Assembly (NCBI GenBank): GCA_035763085.1
Contig: DASUBV010000349.1
Coordinates: forward strand, 1-10,168
Direction: 5' to 3'
Source of the DNA: DASUBV01 sp035763085
GTDB taxonomy: Bacteria > Actinomycetota > Actinomycetes > Streptosporangiales > Streptosporangiaceae
DNA: 10,168 bases
Part shown: one piece after another, positions 1 through 5,785 of the stretch
How the letters are laid out: every line of letters starts with the position of its first letter
How positions within the stretch are numbered: the stretch's first letter is position 1
Made by a program: the position numbers and the translations under genes
Notes under the pieces: model-generated
Database searches by the model: none
Told to the model about the DNA's origin: nothing
What the model saw: only the letters and a program-made list of their open reading frames with translations

Positions 1-90
1 TCCCCGGCAGCGTTGTCCCCGGCCGCCTTGTCCCCGGCAAGCACGGCCCCGGCAGCCTCCCGCCCGGCCGCCTCCCGCTCGGCGGCGGCG
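1..90 (-). repeat. 15-bp in-frame tandem repeat encoding a pentapeptide tail of the clamp
   Basis: Six consecutive 15-bp units can be aligned from base 1: units starting at 1, 16 and 31 share TCCCCGGC, and those at 46, 61 and 76 are decayed versions. Read on the minus strand, 15 bp is five codons, giving REAAG, REAAG, AVLAG, DKAAG, DNAAG as successive pentapeptides. The copies nearest the window edge are the most alike. The array reaches the left edge, so its full copy number is unknown. Confidence 0.75.
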
Positions 91-1295
91 CGCTCCAGGT
101 CGGCCTCGTACCCAGCCCAGGTGATCAGCGCTGGCCTGGCCGAGCTGGTGAAATGCAGCCGGATCCGGCCAGGCTCAGGCTCCCCGGCGGTCCCGTCGGG
201 GCCGCCGGGGCGCGCGGCGCTGCCGCACATGGCCGCCGCAGTGAGGCCGTCGAGCAGGTAGGCCGGGTTGAACGAGATGGCCGGCTCGGAGCCGGTGAAG
301 GCGGCCTGCACGGACTCGGCGGCGCGGGCACGGCCGTCGGTGTGCGCCTCGATCGTCACCTCGCCCGAGGCGAACGTCAGCTGCACGGGGCTGGTCCGGT
401 CGGCGACGAGCGCGACCCGGCGGACGGCGGCCATGAACGGCTCGGCCTGGATCTCGGCCCGGCACCCGAACTCGGCCGGGAAGCGCTGCTGGTAGCGGAT
501 GAAGTCGCCGCCGATCAGCCGGGCGGTCAGCCGCCGGCCGCCGCCCTCGAAGCTGATCATGCCGTCGGCGGGCGCCGGCGGGCCGGCCGCCGGCGTTGCG
601 GCAGCCGGCGCACCGCCCGCGCGGGCGTCGTCCTCGGGCGGCGTGCTGAACGCGATGGTGACCGGCTCGCCGGGAGCCATCGTCCGGGCTACGTCGGCCA
701 GGGTCCGGGCCGGGACCAGCGCCGAGGCCCGCAGGCCCGGCCGGGCCGGGGTCCAGTCCACGGAGCGCACCGCCAGCCGGTACCGGTCGGTGGCGGCCAG
801 CGTCATGACGCGGCCGTCGATGTCCAGGCACACGCCGGTCAGCATGGGCAGCGTGTCGTCGCGGCTGGCCGACGGGACTACCTGCGCCGCCGCGGCGGCC
901 AGCACGCCGCCGTCCACGGTCCCCGACGCCGCCGGGGGCTCGGGCAGGCCGGGGTACTCCTCCACCGGCAGCGCGACGAGCTCGAACTCGGCGCTGCCGC
1001 AGCTGAGCCGGACCATGTCGACCTCGGAGCTGACCTCGACCAGGCGCGGCGGCAGGCTGCGAATGATCTCGGCGAGCAGGCGGCCCGGCACCAGCGCGGT
1101 GCCCGGCTCCTCCACCTCCGCCGGGATGGCGACCCGGGCTGAGACCTCGTAGTCGAAGCAGGACAGCGTCAGGCCCGCGCCGGATGCCTGCACCAGCAGC
1201 CCGGACAGCACCGGGATGACCGGCCTGGCGGGCAGCGCCCGCGCGACCCATCCGACTGCCTCACCTAGCGCCTCGCGCTCGACCCTGAACTTCAC
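1..1295 (-). CDS. DnaN-like DNA polymerase sliding clamp, divergent paralogue (3' end beyond window)
   Basis: This encodes a beta sliding clamp-type protein; clamps form rings on DNA that tether polymerases and repair enzymes. Translation from GTG at 1295 gives 431 visible residues without a stop. The clamp fold is recognisable: N-terminal MKFRVEREALGEAV, TDRYRLAVR at residues 169-177 (matching the pocket motif TDGHRLA of E. coli), IGGDFIRYQQRFP, then VALVADRTSPVQLTF and SFNPAYLLDGL in domain 3. The start is supported by AAGGCAGGG just upstream. Oddities: an Ala/Pro-rich insert at about residues 220-244, and a C-terminus that passes from RPALITWAG (to about 394) into an E/A/R- then A/G-rich tail instead of the usual YLLMPVRL ending. 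Canonical clamps have about 365-390 residues. The neighbours are not dnaA, recF or gyrB, so this is probably an accessory clamp, as some actinomycetes carry besides the essential one. That role is inferred; family membership is firm. Confidence 0.9.
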   Translation of the reverse strand, partial: MKFRVEREALGEAVGWVARALPARPVIPVLSGLLVQASGAGLTLSCFDYEVSARVAIPAEVEEPGTALVPGRLLAEIIRSLPPRLVEVSSEVDMVRLSCGSAEFELVALPVEEYPGLPEPPAASGTVDGGVLAAAAAQVVPSASRDDTLPMLTGVCLDIDGRVMTLAATDRYRLAVRSVDWTPARPGLRASALVPARTLADVARTMAPGEPVTIAFSTPPEDDARAGGAPAAATPAAGPPAPADGMISFEGGGRRLTARLIGGDFIRYQQRFPAEFGCRAEIQAEPFMAAVRRVALVADRTSPVQLTFASGEVTIEAHTDGRARAAESVQAAFTGSEPAISFNPAYLLDGLTAAAMCGSAARPGGPDGTAGEPEPGRIRLHFTSSARPALITWAGYEADLERAAAEREAAGREAAGAVLAGDKAAGDNAAG

Positions 1296-1335
1296 GATGC
1301 CCTGCCTTCGCCCCGACCGCGGTAGTGCAGTCGAT

Positions 1336-1367
1336 CCTGGCACGGACTGCCGACAGTCGGTGCCGGG
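1336..1367 (-). terminator. Imperfect hairpin between DUF6295 gene and clamp gene
   Basis: GGCAC-G-GACTG, loop CCGA, CAGTC-G-GTGCC forms two perfect 5-bp stems broken by one G/G mismatch, and the base can be extended by three more pairs (one a wobble). It lies in the 124-nt gap after the DUF6295 stop and ahead of the clamp start. No T-run follows on the minus strand, so it may be a weak or factor-assisted terminator, or only an RNA structure. If it terminates, the clamp needs its own promoter, which I could not identify. Confidence 0.45.
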
Positions 1368-1419
1368 TCAGGCCCGTCAGACCGCGACCCGGGCGGCCCG
1401 GGCGGGCCAGGGCACGGGC

Positions 1420-1683
1420 TCAGGCGACCAGGCCGGGCGGCACCGAGGCGAGCGTGGCCTCGATCGCGCGGACCAGCTCGCGGGCCGACTCATAGGTCAG
1501 CTCCACCGCCACCCGCGCGTCGGGGCCCTTTCCGGGATTGCGGAAGTCAATGTTGAGCGTGTGCTCGGCCATCGCGTGCACCGGGTGGTCGAAGTAGACG
1601 CTGGCGTCGCTGACCCCGAACCAGCCCGCGCTGCCTTTGCCGCTGCCGGCGATCTTGATTGTCTCAGTCAGGTAGGTACACAT
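1420..1683 (-). CDS. Small conserved actinobacterial protein, DUF6295-type (87 aa)
   Basis: The protein begins MCTYLTETIKIAGSGKG and contains GWFGVSDASVYFDHPVHAMAEHTLNIDF and a C-terminal VELTYESARELVRAIEATL helix. From memory this matches the DUF6295 family of small actinobacterial proteins; no function is established that I know of. It has no signal peptide or membrane segment, so it should be cytosolic. A very strong ribosome site, GGAGGAGG, sits 4 nt before the ATG and directly follows the stop codon of the hydrolase gene, so the two are almost surely co-transcribed and perhaps translationally coupled. The single Cys at position 2, and the His-Pro-Val-His and Ala-Glu-His stretch, are the only obvious candidates for chemistry or metal binding. 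Any link to the hydrolase reaction is inference from gene order. Confidence 0.8.
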   Translation of the reverse strand: MCTYLTETIKIAGSGKGSAGWFGVSDASVYFDHPVHAMAEHTLNIDFRNPGKGPDARVAVELTYESARELVRAIEATLASVPPGLVA

Positions 1684-1695
1684 ATGTCCTCCTCC

Positions 1696-2439
1696 TCAGC
1701 CGGCCAGGTAACGGCCGAAGAAATCCCAGATCTTCTCCCAGCCGTCATTTGCGGCCGCGACGCGGTAGGCGGGCCGGTCAACCGAGAAAAAGGAGTGCCC
1801 GGTGCCTTCGTAGGTGTGGAACTCGTGCGGCTTGCCCAGATCATCCAGAATCTTAGACAGCTCGGCTGTCTCTGCCGGCAACGGGAGCTTGTCCTCGGCC
1901 CCGAACAGGCCGAGCAGGGGGCAGGACAGATCCTTGGCCAGCCCGGCAATCGGGGTGATCTTCAGCGGCAGTCCCTCCGGCGGCGGGTAGACCACGCCCG
2001 CGCCATAGCAATCGACGGCGGCATCAAGCTGCAGGCTGCACGCGGACAGGAATGACTGACGCCCGCCCGAGCAGTAGCCAATCACGCCCACCTTGCCGTT
2101 CGCGCCCGGCAGCGCTTTCAGGTAGCTGGCCGCTCCGGCCACGTCGCCGACCAGGCGCTCGTCGGGAACTCCGCCCCTGGCCCTGGCCACCGCGGCCGCA
2201 TCGTCGGGGCTGGCGCCTGGCGCTTCGCGATGATAGAGGTTCGGCATCAGCGCCGAATATCCGTGAGCAGCGAACTTCCTGGTTATTTCCTTAGTCCCGG
2301 AGTCGTATCCCGGCATATGGTGGATTACCACTACGCTGCCGAACTGCTCGGATCCGGCCGGCTGGGCGAGATAGGCCTCGATCTCGTCTCCGCTGTAACC
2401 GGCGATGCTGATGGTCTCAGCGCTCAGCGCTTCGTTCAT
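1696..2439 (-). CDS. Dienelactone hydrolase family alpha/beta-hydrolase (247 aa)
   Basis: An alpha/beta-hydrolase of the dienelactone hydrolase family, whose classical members open the lactone ring in chlorocatechol breakdown and whose relatives hydrolyse varied esters and lactones. The catalytic triad is visible: Cys123 in the nucleophile elbow GYCSGG, Asp183 in FGAEDKLP and His215 in EGTGHSFF. The length matches the family. The segment VVVIHHMPGYDSGTKEITRKFAAHGY follows strand 3; classical dienelactone hydrolase has a Glu (Glu36) near here that holds the Cys, and this protein shows His-His, so the substrate may differ. The start at 2439 is chosen because AAGGAG lies 7 nt upstream and homology begins there; the frame is open for 40 codons further but those are low-quality sequence. 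It is the first gene of a two-gene unit with the DUF6295 gene. True substrate unknown. Confidence 0.9.
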   Translation of the reverse strand: MNEALSAETISIAGYSGDEIEAYLAQPAGSEQFGSVVVIHHMPGYDSGTKEITRKFAAHGYSALMPNLYHREAPGASPDDAAAVARARGGVPDERLVGDVAGAASYLKALPGANGKVGVIGYCSGGRQSFLSACSLQLDAAVDCYGAGVVYPPPEGLPLKITPIAGLAKDLSCPLLGLFGAEDKLPLPAETAELSKILDDLGKPHEFHTYEGTGHSFFSVDRPAYRVAAANDGWEKIWDFFGRYLAG

Positions 2440-2583
2440 GCGTGTGCTCCTTGCGGCGATAGGTGCGGGCTTGACGCGCGCCACCCCATCCTGCCAGTGG
2501 CCTGCGCGGCGTTTCCGCTGGAGCCGGCCAGACGGGTACGACATGATCGGCCAAGGCAAAGACGCCGCGGGAGGGGCATAGTC

Positions 2584-2799
2584 ATGAATCCCGGCGCTCT
2601 ACTCCTCGTGATCGTGTTCCTGGCGGTCGGGTGCATGCTGGGCTGGCACGCTCAGCGCGCCCGGTCGGCTCACGGGGACGTCCGGACCACGAAGAACCGG
2701 CTCCCCGGGTTCCGCAAGACCCGGATGCGCAGCGGCCTGTATGTCATCGGACTGGTCGTGGTCGCGCTGCTGGTCATGTCGGCGCTGATCCGGCGCTAG
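2584..2799 (+). CDS. Small two-helix membrane protein, unknown function (71 aa)
   Basis: The ATG at 2584 is preceded by GGAGGGG at good spacing. The protein starts MNPGALLLVIVFLAVGCMLGW, a hydrophobic helix at residues 4-21, followed by a basic polar stretch (about 22-49, containing HAQRARSAHGDVRTTKNRLPGFRKTRMR) and a second helix at about residues 51-68 (LYVIGLVVVALLVMSALI), ending in RR. This gives two transmembrane segments joined by a positively charged, probably cytoplasmic, loop. I do not recognise a named family. It is transcribed divergently from the hydrolase gene, from a 144-nt shared region, and is separated from the downstream regulator by more than 200 nt, so it seems monocistronic. 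GC3 bias and the ribosome site argue that it is a real gene. Confidence 0.7.
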   Translation: MNPGALLLVIVFLAVGCMLGWHAQRARSAHGDVRTTKNRLPGFRKTRMRSGLYVIGLVVVALLVMSALIRR

Positions 2800-2889
2800 C
2801 CGGCGGCCGGGATACCTGCCCCGGTTTGCCCAGGTCAGCGCCCCGGCGGCCACTCAGCGATCCCGCGAAATACTTGACCTAATAAACGA

Positions 2890-2919
2890 TTGACAGCCTC
2901 AACCGGCCTCTCATAAGGT
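2890..2919 (+). promoter_or_regulatory. Sigma70-type promoter of the marR gene
   Basis: TTGACA (2890-2895) is followed after 18 nt by TAAGGT (2914-2919), a good match to the actinobacterial housekeeping consensus TTGACa-N17/18-TAnnnT. The surrounding DNA is markedly AT-richer than the rest of the window. A second TTGAC occurs 16 bp upstream at 2874, without a matching -10. Transcription would start near 2926, about 90 nt before the chosen start codon. Confidence 0.7.
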
Positions 2920-2932
2920 TGAGCTACTCAAC
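2898..2932 (+). promoter_or_regulatory. Probable MarR operator: palindrome plus an extra half-site
   Basis: GTTGAGCTACTCAAC (2918-2932) is a perfect 6-3-6 inverted repeat overlapping the end of the -10 element and the expected transcription start. A third CTCAAC half-site lies at 2898-2903 inside the -35/-10 spacer and can pair with the GTTGAG at 2918. MarR dimers usually bind palindromes of this size over their own promoters, so the position fits autorepression by blocking RNA polymerase. Binding by the adjacent regulator is inferred. Confidence 0.65.
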
Positions 2933-3013
2933 TATTTAGGTACCCAGCAGCTGGCCGCGCTCGTGCAGGACCGGCGCCGCGGGCCAGCCGGGGGCCATGA
3001 CGGGAGTGCGGAC

Positions 3014-3634
3014 GTGCAGCACGAGTCTTCTGCAGAGCAGTCCGGGGCCGAGCAGAGCCGGGCCCGGCAGCTCAACGCGGAGATCCAGGAGTGCGTCTTC
3101 GAGCTGACGGGACGGATCATCGGGCAGGCCGAGCGGCTGGCCCAGCACCTGGCCATCCCCGGCATCGCCGTCAAGGCCCTGGCCATTCTCGACGCGCCCA
3201 TGGCGATGAAGGATCTCGGCAAGCGCATGCGCTGCGATCCCTCATTCGTCACGGCCGTCGCTGACACGCTGGAGAAGCGCGGGCTCGCCCGGCGCGAGGC
3301 TCATCCCGGTGACCGGCGGATCAAGAACCTGATCCTCACCGGGGACGGCTGCGCGCTGAAGAAGCACCTGGAGGCCGAGCTGGCCGCCTGGATGCCCTGG
3401 AGCCGCGCCCTGGATAACAACGAGCGCGCGCAGCTGCTTGCCCTGATCCGCAAGATGCTGAGCGCTGAGCCCGCCGCCGACTGCTGCCCCGGTGACCTGT
3501 CCGCTGCGGCGGGCAGCCCGACGGTGGCCATGCCGGCGGATCCGACCGCACCAGCCGGAACCGCCCTCCCCCCGGCGCCGGAGGAGGTGAGTACCAGCCT
3601 GGGCGTAACCCCGGCCTCCCCGGCCGCGGGCTAG
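3014..3634 (+). CDS. MarR-family transcriptional regulator (206 aa)
   Basis: A winged-helix repressor of the MarR type, normally a dimer released from DNA by small phenolic or drug ligands. The recognition region is clear: MAMKDLGKRMRCDPSFVTAVADTLEKRGLARREAHPGDRRIKNLILTGDG, that is helix-turn-helix plus the DRR wing that contacts the minor groove. Dimerisation helices flank it (ECVFELTGRIIGQAERLAQHL and the WMPWSRALDNNERAQLLALIRKML stretch). About 50 Ala/Pro-rich residues follow the fold and look disordered. GTG at 3014 is chosen because GGGAG lies about 7 nt upstream; the frame is open to another GTG at 2963, which has no ribosome site. A self-operator precedes the gene. The next gene, an MFS exporter, is the likely target, as in many MarR/exporter pairs; here 463 nt separate them, so control may be through read-through. 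Confidence 0.9.
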   Translation: MQHESSAEQSGAEQSRARQLNAEIQECVFELTGRIIGQAERLAQHLAIPGIAVKALAILDAPMAMKDLGKRMRCDPSFVTAVADTLEKRGLARREAHPGDRRIKNLILTGDGCALKKHLEAELAAWMPWSRALDNNERAQLLALIRKMLSAEPAADCCPGDLSAAAGSPTVAMPADPTAPAGTALPPAPEEVSTSLGVTPASPAAG

Positions 3635-4097
3635 GCACGGGCGGCCCGATGCCAGCCAGGCGTCGCGGGGCCGCCAGCCCGGCAGCCTGACGCCAGCCCG
3701 GCGTCAGCCCGCCGCAGCCAGCCGGCAGCACGGGGACCCGCCGGCCCGGCACCAAACTTCACCGGCTCGCGCCCGGACCCGCGCGGGCATCACAACATTT
3801 CCGGCAGCTCACGCGCGCCAGCCCGATGAGTCACGCGCGCGCGGCCGGTCAGCACCACAAGCCGCAGGCGACAGGCGCGGCACCGGTACGGCGCAGCACG
3901 CCGCTGCCCGCACCACCGCGCCCGGCGTGGCTGAACGACGGCCAGCTGCGGCTCACAACAGCCACAACAGCATCTACAGACACAGCTGGCGGCGCACGGC
4001 CCGGCGAGCACAGCGCGTGCAGCGACCGCAGCGGCCGGGCACCGCGCCGCCAGCAGCCAACAGCACAGCACAGCCACTAACAAAGGAGTTATCCCGA
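3635..4097 (+). other. 463-nt gene-free stretch between marR and the exporter gene
   Basis: Open frames here on both strands are low-complexity, Ala/Pro/Arg- or Cys-rich and lack ribosome sites, so I call no gene. The left part carries two related hairpins (listed separately). The right part (about 3950-4080) is rich in C and A, with a tandem CACAACAGC (3954-3971) and a second CAGC/CACAGC-rich run at about 4050-4076, and should be poorly structured as RNA. AAAGGAG (4082-4088) is the exporter ribosome site. I see no good -35/-10 pair and no copy of the GTTGAG/CTCAAC operator. Confidence 0.6.
3648..3707 (+). terminator. Tandem related hairpins after marR
   Basis: CTGACGCC-AGCCC-GGCGTCAG (3687-3707) is a perfect 8-bp stem with a 5-nt loop. 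A diverged copy, GATGCCAGCCAGGCGTC (3648-3664), lies 41 bp upstream and differs from the 17-base core at 3689-3705 at two positions, still forming a 6-bp stem with one wobble. Both follow the marR stop codon closely. There is no T-run, as is common in high-GC actinomycetes, so termination is plausible but not certain. Confidence 0.5.
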
Positions 4098-5705
4098 ATG
4101 TCTGAGAAGACATCCGTGGGTGGCGCAACGGGGTCGCCCGGGGGAACCGCCGTCATTGACGGCCGTCCGGGCCAGCAGCATCGCCCGGCGCAACGTCACC
4201 TCGGCCTGGCCCTGGTGGTCATCGCCACGGCCCAGCTCATGGTGGTGCTCGACGCCACAATCGTCAACGTCGCGCTGCCAGACATCCAGAAGGCGCTCGG
4301 CTTCTCCGGCTCCGGCCTGGAATGGGTGGTCAATGCCTACGCGCTGACCTTCGGCGGGCTGCTGCTGCTGGGCGGCCGGGCCGGGGATATTCTCGGCCGC
4401 CGCCGGGTGTTCATCGGGGGCATCATCCTGTTCTCGCTGGCCTCGCTGCTCGGCGGCTTTGCCACGTCCCAGGAATGGCTGCTGGCCGCCCGCGCGGTCC
4501 AGGGCGTCGGCGGCGCCATTGTCGCGCCCACGGCGCTGGCCCTGATCTCGACCACCTTCCCGGAGGGCCCGCCGCGCAACCGGGCCCTGGGCGTGTACGC
4601 CGCGATGAGCATCGCCGGCGCGGCGGTCGGCCTGATGGCCGGCGGCCTGCTGACGACCTACCTGGACTGGCGCTGGGTGCTGTTCGTCAACGTGCCGATC
4701 GGCGCCCTGGTGGCGCTGCTGGCGCCGCGGGCGGTCAGCGACGACAGGTCCCGGCGGCTGCGCGGCAGCCGGTTCGACCTGCCCGGCGCGGTCACCAGCA
4801 CGGTGGGCCTGGCGGCCCTGGTCTACGGCCTGTCCAGCGCGGCCACCACGGCCAACGGCGTCAACCACTGGGGCGACGCCAAGGTCATCGTGTCACTGAT
4901 CATCTCCGTGGTGATGCTCGGGTCCTTCCTGCTCATCGAGACCCGCAGCAAGCACGCGCTGATGCCGCTGCGCATCTTCCGCAACCGCAGCAGATCGGGC
5001 GCTTACCTGGTGATGCTGTGCGTCGGCACGGCGATGTTCGGGATGTTCTTCTTCCTGACCATCTTCGTCCAGGAGGTCTGGGGGTACAGCGCGCTCAAGA
5101 CGGGCGTGGCCTACCTGCCGATGGTCGCCGTGATCATGGCGATGGCCGGGGTCAGCGCTCAGCTGGTCCCGCGGATCGGCGCGCGGCCGCTGCTCATCGC
5201 CGGGTCGGCCGTCGCCGCCGCCGGCATGTTCTGGCTGTCGCGAATCGACGAGCACAGCACCTACGCCGGCGGCCTGCTCGGCCCGATGCTGCTCACCGCG
5301 GCCGGCCTGGGCACCGTGTTCATGCCGCTGACGCTGGTCGCGCTGTCCAAGGTGGAGGACCGGGACTCCGGCCTGGCTTCCAGCCTGCTGAACACCGGCC
5401 AGCAGGTCGGCGGGTCGATCGGCCTGGCCGTCCTGGGCACGGTGGCGTGGACCGTGGTGGCCAACACCGCGCGCAGCGCGGCCGAGCATGCCAGGTCCGT
5501 GGCCGCCGCGGCCGGCGGCGCCCCGGTGAGCCCGGAGCAGGCCGCGCAGGCCAAGACGGAGATCCTGCACCACGCCATGGCGACCGGCTTCTCCCGCGGC
5601 TTCGAGGTGTCAGCCGGGATCATGGTGCTGGCACTGATCGTGACGCTGGTGATGGTCCGGGTCACCCGCAGGGAACTGGAGGGCGTCCAGGCCATGCCGG
5701 TCTAG
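4098..5705 (+). CDS. DHA2-family MFS efflux transporter, 14 transmembrane segments (535 aa)
   Basis: A proton-driven drug exporter of the DHA2 (EmrB/QacA) branch of the major facilitator superfamily, in the cytoplasmic membrane. After a polar N-terminus of about 34 residues the family motifs appear in order: LDATIVNVALPDIQ (51-64, motif D1), GGRAGDILGRRR (92-103, motif A), an AxxxGLMAGGLL antiporter motif C (about 175-185), and WRWVLFVNVPIG (191-202). LLNTGQQVGGSIGLAVLG lies in the second half. A polar Ala-rich loop precedes the last helix, as usual in 14-helix members. The start at 4098 is fixed by AAAGGAG 9 nt upstream; the frame is open upstream but without a ribosome site. Length is normal. 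The substrate cannot be read from sequence. The upstream MarR protein is the probable repressor, and a strong hairpin follows the stop. Confidence 0.93.
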   Translation: MSEKTSVGGATGSPGGTAVIDGRPGQQHRPAQRHLGLALVVIATAQLMVVLDATIVNVALPDIQKALGFSGSGLEWVVNAYALTFGGLLLLGGRAGDILGRRRVFIGGIILFSLASLLGGFATSQEWLLAARAVQGVGGAIVAPTALALISTTFPEGPPRNRALGVYAAMSIAGAAVGLMAGGLLTTYLDWRWVLFVNVPIGALVALLAPRAVSDDRSRRLRGSRFDLPGAVTSTVGLAALVYGLSSAATTANGVNHWGDAKVIVSLIISVVMLGSFLLIETRSKHALMPLRIFRNRSRSGAYLVMLCVGTAMFGMFFFLTIFVQEVWGYSALKTGVAYLPMVAVIMAMAGVSAQLVPRIGARPLLIAGSAVAAAGMFWLSRIDEHSTYAGGLLGPMLLTAAGLGTVFMPLTLVALSKVEDRDSGLASSLLNTGQQVGGSIGLAVLGTVAWTVVANTARSAAEHARSVAAAAGGAPVSPEQAAQAKTEILHHAMATGFSRGFEVSAGIMVLALIVTLVMVRVTRRELEGVQAMPV

Positions 5706-5729
5706 CAGCCGGCCAGCGCGACGAGACAG

Positions 5730-5769
5730 GCCAGACGGGCGGGACCAGGGCCGGTCCCGCCCGTCTGGC
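5730..5769. terminator. Perfect 17-bp hairpin, bidirectional terminator between convergent genes
   Basis: GCCAGACGGGCGGGACC (5730-5746) and its exact reverse complement (5753-5769) are separated by a 6-nt loop. The hairpin fills most of the 80-nt gap between the exporter stop and the end of the minus-strand repair gene. As a near-symmetrical stem it can serve both directions. No T-run follows on either strand. Confidence 0.8.
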
Positions 5770-5785
5770 ATCGCACGCTCACTCG

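Noticed and set aside
1..90. A CRISPR-like array at the left edge
   Set aside because: The units are 15 bp with no unique spacers and lie in a coding frame; it is a coding minisatellite.
175..1251. A 358-codon open frame on the minus strand
   Set aside because: Out of frame with the clamp gene on the same strand; the product is Arg/Gly/Ala-rich, while the overlapping frame gives clear clamp motifs.
1216..2055. A 279-codon plus-strand frame opposite the DUF6295 and hydrolase genes
   Set aside because: It is antisense to two recognisable genes and shows no family motif or ribosome site.
2440..2559. An upstream extension of the hydrolase to position 2559
   Set aside because: The extra 40 residues have no family match, and the ATG at 2439 has a clear AAGGAG in front.
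2963..3013. A longer MarR protein starting at GTG 2963
   Set aside because: No ribosome site at a usable distance and a charged, non-conserved extension; GTG 3014 has GGGAG upstream.
3790..4128. A Cys-rich minus-strand frame of 112 codons in the marR-exporter gap
   Set aside because: The Cys come from the complement of CA/GC-rich repeats, there is no ribosome site, and it runs into the exporter start.
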